From assembly GCA_001695595.3 (NCBI GenBank), contig MBPM02000126.1:62001-126000 (forward strand): a stretch of DNA of 64,000 nucleotides, read 5' to 3'. The first letter of the stretch is position 1, and each line of letters begins with the position of its first letter. The notes beneath the pieces are model-generated. The model saw nothing but the letters and a program-made list of their open reading frames with translations, was not told the origin of the DNA and did not search any database. The position numbers and the translations under genes are program-made. The DNA comes from Plasmopara viticola (Eukaryota > Oomycota > Peronosporomycetes > Peronosporales > Peronosporaceae). Of the stretch, positions 34,809-47,105 are shown one piece after another.

Positions 34809-36397
34809 CACGTCTTGAATGTTAGAAAGTACGTATTTGTGGCCACACAGCGTTTCAGCGATTCAATTATGTAAACACTCGCTAAGTTGTGGCTCTATTG
34901 TGTCCGAGCATATCTTAAGGGATTAAAGAGCCGTATCGTTGGTCGTACAGCGAACCAGCTATTAAAAGAAGCGAATGTACGCTTAGTTTAAGCCCTATTA
35001 CGGCTGTGAAGATTTCGAAAGATTGAAGGAAGTATCAATGGTCATACAACGTCTCAGAGCTTCAAGAGAGCGATTATAAGCGTTGTTGAATCTCTATTGC
35101 GTCTGTGCGCGTCTTAAATGACAGAGATGACGTATCTGTCGTCGCACATTACCTCAGCGCTCTAGGAGAATGATTGAACATTAAGTTGCGGCTCACGTCT
35201 TGAATGTTAGAAAGTACGTATTTGTGGCCACACAGCGTTTCAGCGATTCAATTATGTAAACACTCGCTAAGTTGTGGCTCTATTGCGTCCGAGCATATTT
35301 TAAGGGATTAAAAAGCCGTATCGGTGGTCGTACAGCGGACCAGCGCTTAAATGAAGCGAATGTACGCTTAGCTTTGGCCCTATTGCGGCTGTGAACGTTT
35401 CGATGGATTGAAAGGAAGTATCTATGGTCGTACAACGTTTCAGCGCTTCAACAGAGTGATTATAGGCTTTGTTGTATCTCTATTGCATCTGTGCGCGTCT
35501 TAAATGACAGAGATGACGTATCTGTCGTCGCACATTACCTCAGCGCTCTAGGAGAATGATTGTACATTAAGTTGCGGCTCACGTCTTGAATGTTAGAAAG
35601 TACGTATTTGTGGCCACACAGCGTTTCAGCGATTCAATCTTGTAAACACTCGCTAAGTTGTGGCTCTATTGCGTCCGAGCATATCTTGAGGGATTAAAAA
35701 GCCGTATCGGTGGTCGTACAGCGGACCAGCGCTTAAATGAAGCGAATGTACGCTTAGTTTTGGCCCTATTGCGGCTGTGAACGTTTCGATGGATTGAAAG
35801 GAAGTATCTATGGTCGTACAACGTTTCAGCGCTTCAACAGAGTGATTATAGGCTTTGTTGTATCTCTATTGCATCTGTGCGCGTCTTAAATGACAGAGAT
35901 GACGTATCTGTCGTCGCACATTACCTCAGCGCTCTAGGAGAATGATTGTACATTAAGTTGCGGCTCACGTCTTGAATGTTAGAAAGTACGTATTTGTGGC
36001 CACACCGCGTTTCAGCGATTCAATTATGTAAACACTCGCTAAGTTGTGGCTCTATTGCGTCCGAGCATATCTTAAGGGATTAAAAAGCCGTATTGGTGGT
36101 CGTACAGCGGACCAGCGCTTAAATGAAGCGAATGTACGCTTAGTTTTGGCCCTATTGCGGCTGTGAACGTTTCGATGGATTGAAAGGAAGTATCTTTGGT
36201 CGTACAACGTCTCAGCGCTTCAAGAGAGTAATTAAACGCTTTGTTGTATCTCTATTGCATCTTTGTCCGTTTCCAAGACAGGAAGGACATATCTGTTGTC
36301 GCACATTACCTCAGCGCTCTGGGAGAATGATTGTACATTAAGTTGCGGCACATTACCTCAGCGCTCTAGGAGAATGATTGTACATTAAGTTGCGGCT
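34809..36397. repeat. ~386 bp HOR, four units
   Basis: With CACGTCTTGAATGTTAG of short C as anchor, units start at 34809, 35194, 35580 and 35966; spacing 385, 386 and 386 bp, and 432 bp for the last, which gained a 47 bp half-monomer. Units share GCGATTCAAT in C, GAGCATAT in D and GACAGAGATGACG in B and differ at few positions. The unit is a plain ABCD tetramer whose C is about 14 bp short. Confidence 0.92.
36302..36395. repeat. 47 bp half-monomer doublet at the end of the 386 bp array
   Basis: Copies at 36302-36348 and 36349-36395. The first differs by CTGGGAG for CTAGGAG, and the upstream B half is of another type (GTCCGTTTCCAAGACAGG), so the junction was pasted onto a different B. Confidence 0.92.
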
Positions 36398-39300
36398 CAC
36401 GTCTTGAATGTTAGAAAGTGCGTATTTGTGGCCACACAGCGTTCAAGCGCTTCAATGATGTAAACACTCGCTAAGTTGTGCCTCTATTACGTCCGACCAC
36501 ATCTAAAAGGATTAAATAGCCGTGTCGGTGGTCGTACAGTGGACCAGCGCTTAAATGATGCGAATGTACGCTAAGTTTCGACCCTATTGCGGCAGTGAAC
36601 GTTTTGATAGATTGAAGAGAAGTATCTATGGTCGTACAACGTCTCAGAGCTTTAAGAGAGCGATTATAAGCGTTGTTGAATCTCTATTGCGTCTTTGCGC
36701 GTCTTTCAAGATAGGAAGGACGTATCTATCGTCGCACATAATCCCAGCACTCTAGGAAATTAATTGTACATTTAGTCGCGGCTCGAGTACGTCTGTGCAC
36801 GTCTTGAATGACAGAAAGTACGTATTTGTAGCCGTGCAGCGTCTCAGCGCTTCAATGATGTAAAAACACGCTTAGTTGTGGCTCTTTTGCGCCCGAGCTT
36901 AATTTAAAAGATCGAAAAGACGTATCTATGGTCGTACAGCGTACCAGTGCTTAAATGAAGTGAATGTACGCTTAGTCGTGGCCCTATTGCGGCTGGGAAC
37001 GTTTCGATACACTGCAAGAAAGTATCTATGGTCGTACAACGTCTCAGCGCTTCAAGAGAGAAATTAGATGCTTTGTTGTATATCTATTGCATCTGTGCGC
37101 GTCTTTCAAGACAGGAAGGACGTATCTATCGTCGCACATCATCCAAGCACTCTAGGAAATTAATTGTACATTCAGTCGCGGCTCGAGTACGTCTGTGCAC
37201 GTCCTGGATGACAGAAAGTACGTATTTGTGGCCGTACAGCGTCTCAGCGCTTCAATGATGTAAAAACACGCTTAGTTGTGGCTCTTTTGAGTCCGAGCTC
37301 ATCTGCAAGTATTGAAAAGACGTATCTATGTACAGCGTACCAGCGCTTGAAATGAAGTGAATGTACGCTTAGTCGTGGCCCTATTGCGGTTGTGAACGTT
37401 TTGATAGATTGCAAGGAAGTAGCTATTGTCGTACAACGTCTCAGCGCTTCAAGAGAGTGATTATAAGCTTTGCTTTATCTCTATTGCATCTTTGCGCGTC
37501 TTTCAAGACAGGAAGGACGTATCTATCGTCGCACATCATCCAAGCACTCTAGGAAATTAATTGTACATTCAGTCGCGGCTCGAGTACGTCTGTGCACGTC
37601 CTGAATGACAGAAAGTACGTATTTGTGGCCGTACAGCGTCTCAGCGCTTCAATGATGTAAAAACACGCTTAGTTGTGGCTCTTTTGAGTCCGAGCTCATC
37701 TGCAAGTATTGAAAAGACGTATCTATGTACAGCGTACCAGCGCTTGAAATGAAGTGAATGTACGCTTAGTCGTGGCCCTATTGCGGTTTGAACGTTTTGA
37801 TAGATTGCAAGGAAGTAGCTATTGTCGTACAACGTCTCAGCGCTTCAAGAAAGTGATTATAAGCTTTGCTTTATCTCTATTGCATCTTTGCGCGTCTTTC
37901 AAGACAGGAAGGACGTATCTATCGTCGCACATCATCCAAGCACTCTAGGAAAATAATTGTACATTTAGTCGCGGCTCGAGTACGTCTGTGCACGTCTTGA
38001 ATGACAGAAAGTACGTATTTAAGGCCGTACAGCGTCTCAGCGCTTCAATGATGTAAAAACACGCTTAGTTGTGGCTCTTTTGCGCCCGAGCTTAATTAAA
38101 AAGATCGGAAAGACGTATCTATGGTCGTACAGCGTTCCAGTGCTTAAATGAAGTGAATGTACGCTTAGTCGTGGCCCTATTGCGGCTGGGAACGTTTCGA
38201 CACATTGCAAGAAACTATCTATTGTCGTACAACGTCTCAGCGCTTCAAGAGAGAAATTAGATGCTTTGTTGTATATCTATTGCATCTGTGCGCGACTTTC
38301 AAGACAGGAAGGACGTATCTATCGTCGCACATCATTCAAGCACTCTAGGAAATTAATTGTACATTCAGTCGCGGCTCGAGTACGTCTGTGCACGTCTTGA
38401 ATGTTAGAAAGTACGTATTTGTGGCCGTACAGCGTCTCAGCGTATTTAATGATGTAAACACTCGCTAAGTAGTGGCTCTTTTGCGTCCGAGCACATCTAA
38501 GGGATTGAAAAGACGTATCTGTGGTCATACAGCGTACCAGCGCTTAAATGAAGTAGATGTACGCTTAGTTTTGGCCCTATTGCGGCTGTGAACGTTTCGA
38601 TGGATTGAAAGGAAGTATCTATGGTCGTACAACGTTTTGGCGCTTCAACAGAGTGATTATAGGCTTTGTTGTATCTCTATTGCATCTGTGCGCGTCTTAA
38701 ATGACAGAAATGACGTATCTGTCGTCGCACATTACCTCAGCGCTCTAGGAGAATGATTGTACATTTAGTTGCGGCTCGAGTACGTCTGTGCACGTAAAGA
38801 ATGATAGAAAAACGTATTTGTGGCCGCACCGTGTCTCAGCGCTTCAATGATGAAAACACTCGCTAAGTTGTGGCTCTATTGCGTCCGAGCACATCTAAAG
38901 GGATTAAAAAGCCGTATCGGTGGTCGTACAGCGAACCAGCGCTTAAATGAAGCGAATGTACGCTTAGTTTTGGCCCTATTACAACTGTGAACATTTCGAA
39001 AGATTGAAGGAAGTATAAATGGTCGTACAACGTCTCAGAGCTTCAAGAGAGCGATTAAACGCGTTGTTGTATCTCTATTGCGTCTTTGCGCGTCTTTCAA
39101 GACAGGAAGGACGTATCTATCGTCGCACATCATCTCAGCACTCAAGAAAAATAATTGTACATTTAGTTGCGGCTCGAGTACGTCTGTGCACGTAAAGAAT
39201 GATAGAAAAACGTATTTGTGGCCGCACCGCGTCTCAGCGCTTCAATGATGAAAACACTCGCTAAGTTGGCTCTATTTCGTCCAAGCACATCTAAAGGGAT

Positions 39301-39522
39301 TTTAAAGCCGTATAGGTGGTCGTACAGCGTACCAGCGCTTAAATGAAGCGAATGTACGCTTAGTTTTGGCCCTATTGCGACTGTGAACGTTTCGATAGAT
39401 TGAAAGGAAGTATCTATGGTCGTACAACGTTTCAGCGCTTCAACAGAGTGATTATAGGCTTTGTTGTATCTCTATTGCATCTGTGCGCGTCTTAAATGAC
39501 AGAATTGACGTATCTGTCGTCG
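36398..39522. repeat. Mixed tetramers with local tandem copies
   Basis: ABCD units with full-length C predominate, then the short-C linked types return. A 397 bp tandem pair lies at 37100-37893. A segment near 36990-37110 (CTGGGAACGTTTCGATAC, AAATTAGATGC, GTATATCTATT) recurs near 38184-38300, about three tetramers away. A 395 bp pair marked by GTAAAGAATGATAG starts near 38793 and 39188. Confidence 0.85.
37100..37893. repeat. 397 bp tandem duplication
   Basis: 37100-37496 and 37497-37893 share CATCATCCAAGCAC, ACATTCAGTCGCGG, CTTTTGAGTCCGAGC, TCTGCAAGTATTG and a D missing GGTC (CTATGTACAGCG). The second copy differs mainly by CGGTTTGAACG, CCTGAATG and AAGAAAGTG. Confidence 0.88.
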
Positions 39523-39663
39523 CACATTACCTCAGCGCTCTAGGAGAATGATTGTACATTAAGTTGGGGCACATTACCTCAGCGCTCTAGGAGAATGATT
39601 GTACATTAAGTTGCGGCACATTACCTCAGCGCTCTAGGAGAATGATTGTACATTAAGTTGCGG
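39523..39663. repeat. 47 bp half-monomer triplet
   Basis: Three consecutive copies at 39523-39569, 39570-39616 and 39617-39663, the only triplet seen. The first ends GTTGGGG instead of GTTGCGG. It shows that copy number changes by whole 47 bp steps. Confidence 0.94.
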
Positions 39664-40097
39664 CTCACGTCTTGAATGTTAGAAAGTATGCATTTGTGGT
39701 CACACAGCATTTCAGCGCTTCAATGATGTAAACACTCGCTAAGTTGTGGCTCTATTGCATCCGAGCACATCTAAAGGATTAAAAAGCCGTATCGGTGGTC
39801 GTACAGCGGACCAGTGCTTAAATGAAGCGAATGTACGCTTAGTTTTGGCCCTATTGCGGCTGTGAACGTTTCGATAAATTGAAAGGAAGTATCTATGGTC
39901 GTACAACGTTTTAGCGCTTCAACAGAGTGATTATAGGCTTTGTTGTATCTCTACTGCATCTGTGCGCGTCTTAAATGACAGAATTGACGTATATGTCGTC
40001 GCACATTACCTCAGCGCTCTAGGAAAATGATTGTACATTAAGTTGCGGCACATTACCTCAGCGCTCTAAGAAAATGATTGTTCATTAAGTTGCGGCT
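39664..40097. repeat. Short-C tetramer ahead of the 2441 bp units
   Basis: One CDAB unit that ends in a 47 bp doublet (40002-40048, 40049-40095; the second has CTAAGAAAATG and TTCATT). It is similar to, but not the same as, the matching part of the 2441 bp units. Confidence 0.85.
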
Positions 40098-42538
40098 CAC
40101 GTCTTGAATGTTAGAAAGTATGCATTTGTGGCCACACAGCATTTCAGCGCTTCAATGATGTAAACACTCGCTAAGTTGTGGCTCTATTGCGTCCGAGCAC
40201 ATCTAAAGGGATTAAAAAGCCGTATCGGTGGTCGTACAGCGGACCAGCGCTTAAATGAAGCGAATGTACGCTTAGTTTTGGCCCTATTGCGACTGTGAAC
40301 GTTTCGATAGATTGAAAGGAAGTACCTATGGTCGTACAACGTTTCAGCGCTTCAACAGAGTGATTATAAGCTTTGCTTTATCTCTATTGCATCTTTGCGC
40401 GTCTTTCAAGACAGGAAGGACGTATCTATCGTCGCACATCATCCAAGCACTCTAGGAAAATAAATGTACATTTAGTCGCGGCTCGAGTACGTCTGTGCAG
40501 GTCTCCAATGACAAAAAGTACGTATTTGTAGCCGTACAGCGTCTCAGCGCTCTTTATGATGACAAAACTGTTGTGGCTAGTTTGTGTACGAGCACATCTG
40601 AAAGGATTGAAAAGACGTATCTGTGGTCATACAGCGTACCAGCGCTTAAATGAAGTAAATGTACGCTTAGTTTTGGCCCTATTGCGGCTGTGAACGTTTC
40701 GACAAATTGAAAGGAAGTATCTATGGTCGTACAACGTTTCAGCGCTTCAACAGAGTGATTATAGGCTTTGTTGTATCTCTATTGCATCTGAGCGCGTCTT
40801 AAATGACAGAAATGACGTATCTGTCGTCGCACATTACCTCAGTGCTCTAGGAGAATGATTGTACATTAAGTTGCGGTACATTACCTCGGCGCTCTAGGAG
40901 AATGATTGTACATTAAGTTGCGGCTCACGTCTTGAATGTTAGAAAGTATGCATTTGTGGCCACACAGCATTTCAGCGCTTCAATGATGTAAACACTCGCT
41001 AAGTTGTGGCTCTATTGCATCCGAGCACATCTAAAGGGATTAAAAAGCCGTATCGGTGGTCGTACAGCGGACCAGCGCTTAAATGAAGCGAATGTACGCT
41101 TAGTTTTGGCCCTATTGCGACTGTGAACGTTTCGATAGATTGAAAGGAAGTATCTATGGTCGTACAACGTCTCAGCGCTTCAAAAGAGTGATTATAAGCT
41201 TTGCTTTATCTCTATTGCATCTTTGCGCGTCTTTCAAGACAGGAAGGACGTATCTATCGTCGCACATAATCCCAGCACTCTAGGAAATTAATTGTACATT
41301 TAGTCGGGGCTCGAGTACGTCTGTGCACGTCTTGAATGACATGAAGTACGTATTTGTAGCCGTGCAGCGTCTCAGCGCTTCAATGATGTAAAAACACGCT
41401 TAGTTGTGGCTCTTTTGCGCTCGAGCTTAATTTAAAAGATCGAAAAGACGTATCTATGGTCGTACAGCGTACCAGCGCTTAAATGAAGTGAATGTACGCT
41501 TAGTCGTGGCCCTATTGCGGTTGTGAACGTTTGGATAGATTGCAAGGAAGTATCTATTGTCGTACAACGTCTCAGCGCTTCAAGAGAGTGATTATAAGCT
41601 TTGCTTTATCTCTATTGCATCTTTGCGCGTCTTTCAAGACAGGAAGGACGTATCTATCGTCGCACATCATCCAAGCACTCTAGGAAAATAAATGTACATT
41701 TAGTCGCGGCTCGAGTATGTCTGTGCACGTCTTGAATGACAAAAAGTACGTATTTGTAGCCGTACAGCGTCTCAGCGCTCTTTATGATGTCAAAACTGTT
41801 GTGGCTAGTTTGTGTACGTGCACATCTAAAAGGATTGAAAAGACGTATCTGTGGTCACACAGCGTACCAGCGCTTAAATGAAGTAAATGTACGCTTAGTT
41901 TTGGCCCTATTGCGGCTGTGAACGTTTCGATAAATTGAAAGGAAGTATCTATGGTCGTACAACGTTTCAGCGCTTCAAGAGAGTAATTAAACGCTTTGTT
42001 GTATCTCTATCGCATCTTTGTCCGTCTTCCAAGACAGGAAGGACATATCTGTCGTCGCACATTACCTCAGCGCTCTAGGAGAATGATTGTACATTAAGTT
42101 GCGGCACATTACCTCGGCGCTCTAGGAGAATGATTGTACATTAAGTTGCGGCTCACGTCTTGAATGTTAGAAAGTATGCATTTGTGGCCACACAGCATTT
42201 CAGCGCTTCAATGATGTAAACACTCGCTAAGTTGTGGCTCTATTGCGTCCGAGCACATCTAAAGGATTGAAAAGCCGTATCGGTGGTCGTACAGCGGACC
42301 AGCGCTTAAATGAAGCGAATGTACGCTTAGTTTTGGCCCTATTGCGACTGTAAACGTTTCGATAGATTGAAAGGAAGTATCTATGGTCGTACAACATTTC
42401 AGCGCTTCAACAGAGTGATTATAGGCTTTGTTGTATCTCTATTGCATCTGTGCGCGTCTTAAATGACAGAAATGACGTATCTGTCGTCGCACATTACCTC
42501 GGCGCTCTAGGAGGATGATTGTACATTAAGTTGCGGCT
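40098..42538. repeat. 2441 bp superunit, copy 1
   Basis: About 25 monomers made of tetramers with short and full C. Matching anchors 2441 bp apart: AGTACCTATGG (40321/42762), TAGTCGGGGC with ACATGAAGTACG (41301/43742), and short C at 40926/43367. It contains 47 bp doublets at 40830-40923 and 42058-42151. Confidence 0.92.
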
Positions 42539-44978
42539 CACGTCTTGAATGTTAGAAAGTATGCATTTGTGGCCACACAGCATTTCAGCGCTTCAATGAT
42601 GTAAACACTCGCTAAGTTGTGGCTCTATTGCGTCCGAGCACATCTAAAGGGATTTAAAAGCCGTATCGGTGGTCGTACAGCGGACCAGCGCTTAAATGAA
42701 GCGAATGTACGCTTAGTTTTGGCCCTATTGCAACTGTGAACGTTTCGATAGATTGAAAGGAAGTACCTATGGTCGTACAACGTTTCAGCGCTTCAACAGA
42801 GTGATTATAAGCTTTGCTTTATCTCTATTGCATCTTTGCGCGTCTTTCAAGACAGGAAGGACGTATCTATCGTCGCACATCATCCAAGCACTCTAGGAAA
42901 ATAAATGTACATTTAGTCGCGGCTCGAGTACGTCTGTGCAGGTCTCCAATGACAAAAAGTACGTATTTGTAGCCGTACAGCGTCTCAGCGCTCTTTATGA
43001 TGTCAAAACTGTTGTGGCTAGTTTGTGTACGAGCACATCTAAAAGGATTGAAAAGACGTATCTGTGGTCATACAGCGTACCAGCGCTTAAATGAAGTAAA
43101 TGTACGCTTAGTTTTGGCCCTATTGCGGCTGTGAACGTTTCGACAAATTGAAAGGAAGTATCTATGGTCGTACAACGTTTCAGCGCTTCAACAGAGTGAT
43201 TATAGGCTTTGTTGTATCTCTATTGCATCTGAGCGCGTCTTAAATGCCAGAAATGACGTATCTGTCGTCGCACATTACCTCAGTGCTCTAGGAGAATGAT
43301 TGTACATTAAGTTGCGGCACATTACCTCGGCGCTCTAGGAGAATGATTGTACATTAAGTTGCGGCTCACGTCTTGAATGTTAGAAAGTATGCATTTGTGG
43401 CCACACAGCATTTCAGCGCTTCAATGATGTAAACACTCGCTAAGTTGTGGCTCTATTGCATCCGAGCACATCTAAAGGGATTAAAAAGCCGTATCGGTGG
43501 TCGTACAGCGGACCAGCGCTTAAATGAAGCGAATGTACGCTTAGTTTTGGCCCTATTGCGACTGTGAACGTTTCGATAGATTGCAAGGAAGTATCTATGG
43601 TCGTACAACGTCTCAGCGCTTCAAGAGAGTGATTATAAGCTTTGCTTTATCTCTATTGCATCTTTGCGCGTCTTTCAAGACAGGAAGGACGTATCTATCG
43701 TCGCACATAATCCCAGCACTCTAGGAAATTAATTGTACATTTAGTCGGGGCTCGAGTACGTCTGTGCACGTCTTGAATGACATGAAGTACGTATTTGTAG
43801 CCGTGCAGCGTCTCAGCGCTTCAATGATGTAAAAACACGCTTAGTTGTGGCTCTTTTGCGCCGAGCTTAATTTAAAAGATCGAAAAGACGTATCTATGGT
43901 CGTACAGCGTACCAGCGCTTAAATGAAGTGAATGTACGCTTAGTCGTGGCCCTATTGCGGTTGTGAACGTTTTGATAGATTGCAAGGAAGTATCTATTGT
44001 CGTACAACGTCTCAGCGCTTCAAGAGAGTGATTATAAGCTTTGCTTTATCTCTATTGCATCTTTGCGCGTCTTTCAAGACAGGAAGGACGTATCTATCGT
44101 CGCACATCATCCAAGCACTCTAGGAAAATAAATGTACATTTAGTCGCGGCTCGAGTACGTCTGTGCACGTCTCCAATGACAAAAAGTACGTATTTGTAGC
44201 CGTACAGCGTCTCAGCGCTCTTTATGATGTCAAAACTGTTGTGGCTAGTTTGTGTACGAGCACATCTAAAAGGATTGAAAAGACGTATCTGTGGTCACAC
44301 AGCGTACCAGCGCTTAAATGAAGTAAATGTACGCTTAGTTTGGCCCTATTGCGGCTGTGAACGTTTCGATAAATTGAAAGGAAGTATCTATGGTCGTACA
44401 ACGTTTCAGCGCTTCAAGAGAGTAATTAAACGCTTTGTTGTATCTCTATTGCATCTTTGTCCGTCTTCCAAGACAGGAAGGACATATCTGTCGTCGCACA
44501 TTACCTCAGCGCTCTAGGAGAATGATTGTACATTAAGTTGCGGCACATTACCTCGGCGCTCTAGGAGAATGATTGTACATTAAGTTGCGGCTCACGTCTT
44601 GAATGTTAGAAAGTATGCATTTGTGGCCACACAGCATTTCAGCGCTTCAATGATGTAAACACTCGCTAAGTTGTGGCTCTATTGCGTCCGAGCACATCTA
44701 AAGGGATTTAAAAGCCGTATCGGTGGTCGTACAGCGGACCAGCGCTTAAATGAAGCGAATGTACGCTTAGTTTTGGCCCTATTGCGACTGTAAACGTTTC
44801 GATAGATTGAAAGGAAGTATCTATGGTCGTACAACATTTCAGCGCTTCAACAGAGTGATTATAGGCTTTGTTGTATCTCTATTGCATCTGTGCGCGTCTT
44901 AAATGACAGAAATGACGTATCTGTCGTCGCACATTACCTCGGCGCTCTAGGAGGATGATTGTACATTAAGTTGCGGCT
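42539..44978. repeat. 2441 bp superunit, copy 2
   Basis: It follows copy 1 with scattered single-base differences, such as GCGCCGAGC for GCGCTCGAGC near 43858 and AGTTTGGCC for AGTTTTGGCC near 44338. 47 bp doublets are at 43271-43364 and 44497-44590. A third copy begins at 44979 but stops matching after about 240 bp. Confidence 0.92.
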
Positions 44979-45408
44979 CACGTCTTGAATGTTAGAAAGT
45001 ATGCATTTGTGGCCACACAGCATTTCAGCGCTTCAATGATGTAAACACTCGCTAAGTTGTGGCTCTATTGCGTCCGAGCACATCTAAAGGGATTTAAAAG
45101 CCGTATCGGTGGTCGTACAGCGGACCAGCGCTTAAATGAAGCGAATGTACGCTTAGTTTTGGCCCTATTGCAACTGTGAACGTTTCGATAGATTGAAAGG
45201 AAGTATCTATGGTCGTACAACGTTCAGCGCTTCAACGGAGTGATTATAGGCTTTGTTGTATCTCTATTGCATCTGTGCGCGTCTTAAATGACAGAATTGA
45301 CGTATCTGTCGTCGCACATTACCTCAGAGCTCTAGGAGAATGATTGTACATTAAGTTGCGGCACATTACCTCAGCGCTCTAGGAGAATGATTGTACATTA
45401 AGTTGCGG
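44150..45408. repeat. ~1260 bp repeated segment, copy 1 (overlaps superunit copy 2)
   Basis: It starts at CTCGAGTACG of a full-length C with CTCCAATGACAAAAAG and runs to the end of a 47 bp doublet at 45315-45408. The following sequence repeats the pattern from the same C form. The overlap with the 2441 bp unit means two rounds of rearrangement used different frames. Confidence 0.85.
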
Positions 45409-46671
45409 CTCGAGTACGTCTGTGCACGTCTCCAATGACAAAAATACGTATTTGTAGCCGTACAGCGTCTCAGCGCTCTTTATGATGTCAAAACTCGCTA
45501 TGTTGTGGCTAGTTTGTGTCCGAGCACATCTAAAAGGATTGAAAAGACGTATCTGTGGTCATACAGCGTACCAGCGCTTAAATGAAGTAAATGTACGCTT
45601 AGTTTTGGCCCTATTGCGGCTGTGAACGTTTCGATAAATTGAAAGGAAGTATCTATGGTCGTACAACGTTTCAGCGCTTCAAGAGAGTAATTAAACGCTT
45701 TGTTGTATCTCTATTGCATCTTTGTCCGTCTTCCAAGACAGGAAGGACATATCTGTCGTCGCACATTACCTCAGCGCTCTAGGAGAATGATTGTACATTA
45801 AGTTGCGGCACATTACCTCGGCGCTCTAGGAGAATGATTGTACATTAAGTTGCGGCTCACGTCTTGAATGTTAGAAAGTATGCATTTGTGGCCACACAGC
45901 ATTTCAGCGCTTCAATGATGTAAACACTCGCTAAGTTGTGGCTCTATTGCGTCCGAGCACATCTAAAGGGATTTAAAAGCCGTATCGGTGGTCGTACAGC
46001 GGACCAGCGCTTAAATGAAGCGAATGTACGCTTAGTTTTGGCCCTATTGCGACTGTAAACGTTTCGATAGATTGAAAGGAAGTATCTTTGGTCGTACAAC
46101 ATTTCAGCGCTTCAACAGAGTGATTATAGCTTTGTTGTATCTCTATTGCATCTGTGCGCGTCTTAAATGACAGAAATGACGTATCTGTCGTCGCACATTA
46201 CCTCGGCGCTCTAGGAGAATGATTGTACATTAAGTTGCGGCTCACGTCTTGAATGTTAGAAAGTATGCATTTGTGGCCACACAGTATTTCAGCGCTTCAA
46301 TGATGTAAACACTCGCTAAGTTGTGGCTCTATTGCGTCCGAGCACATCTAAAGGGATTTAAAAGCCGTATCGGTGGTCGTACAGCGGACCAGCGCTTAAA
46401 TGAAGCGAATGTACGCTTAGTTTTGGCCCTATTGCAACTGTGAACGTTTCGATAGATTGAAAGGAAGTATCTATGGTCGTACAACGTTTCAGTGCTTCAA
46501 CGGAGTGATTATTGGCTTTGTTGTATCTCTATTGCATCTGTGCGCGTCTTAAATGACAGAATTGACGTATCTGTCGTCGCACATTACTCAGAGCTCTAGA
46601 GAATGATTGTACATTAAGTTGCGGCACATTACCTCGGCGCTCTAGGAGAATGATTGTACATTTAGTTGTGG
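45409..46671. repeat. ~1260 bp repeated segment, copy 2
   Basis: It matches copy 1 with small differences, for example ACTCGCTATGTTG for ACTGTTG near 45490 and ATTGGC for ATAGGC near 46511. Doublets at 45762-45855 and about 46580-46671 (the first half of the last is 45 bp). Confidence 0.85.
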
Positions 46672-47105
46672 CTCACGTCTTGAATGTTAGAAAGTATGCA
46701 TTTGTGGCCACACAGCATTTTTAGCGCTTCAATGATGTAAACACTCGCTAAGTTGTGGCTCTATTGCGTCCGAGCACATCTAAAGGGATTTAAAAGCCGT
46801 ATCGGTGGTCGTACAGCGGACCAGCGCTTAAATGAAGCGAATGTACGCTTAGTTTTGGCCCTATTGCAACTGTGAACGTTTCGATAGATTGAAAGGAAGT
46901 ATCTATGGTCGTACAACGTTTCAGCGCTTCAACGGAGTGATTATAGGCTTTGTTGTATCTCTATTGCATCTGTGCGCGTCTTAAATGACAGAATTGACGT
47001 ATCTGTCGTCGCACATTACCTAAGCGCTCTAGGAGAATGATTGTACATTAAGTTGTGGCACATTACCTCGGCGCTCTAGGAGAATGATTGTACATTAAGT
47101 TGTGG
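46672..47105. repeat. Last short-C tetramer of the central zone
   Basis: A CDAB unit with a short C start at 46674 and GTTGTGGCTC in place of GTTGCGGCTC. It ends in the doublet at 47012-47105, and another short C follows at 47108. Confidence 0.85.

Larger units (their letters stand above)
39523..47105. repeat. Zone of repeated 47 bp half-monomer doublets
   Basis: Besides the triplet at 39523, doublets are at 40002-40095, 40830-40923, 42058-42151, 43271-43364, 44497-44590, 45315-45408, 45762-45855, 46580-46671 and 47012-47105. All use the same junction (TTGCGG joined to CACATT). All but one lead into a short C; the one ending at 45408 leads into a full-length C. The second copy usually has ACCTCGGCGC while the first has ACCTCAGCGC, so the pair spread as a unit. 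Confidence 0.92.
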
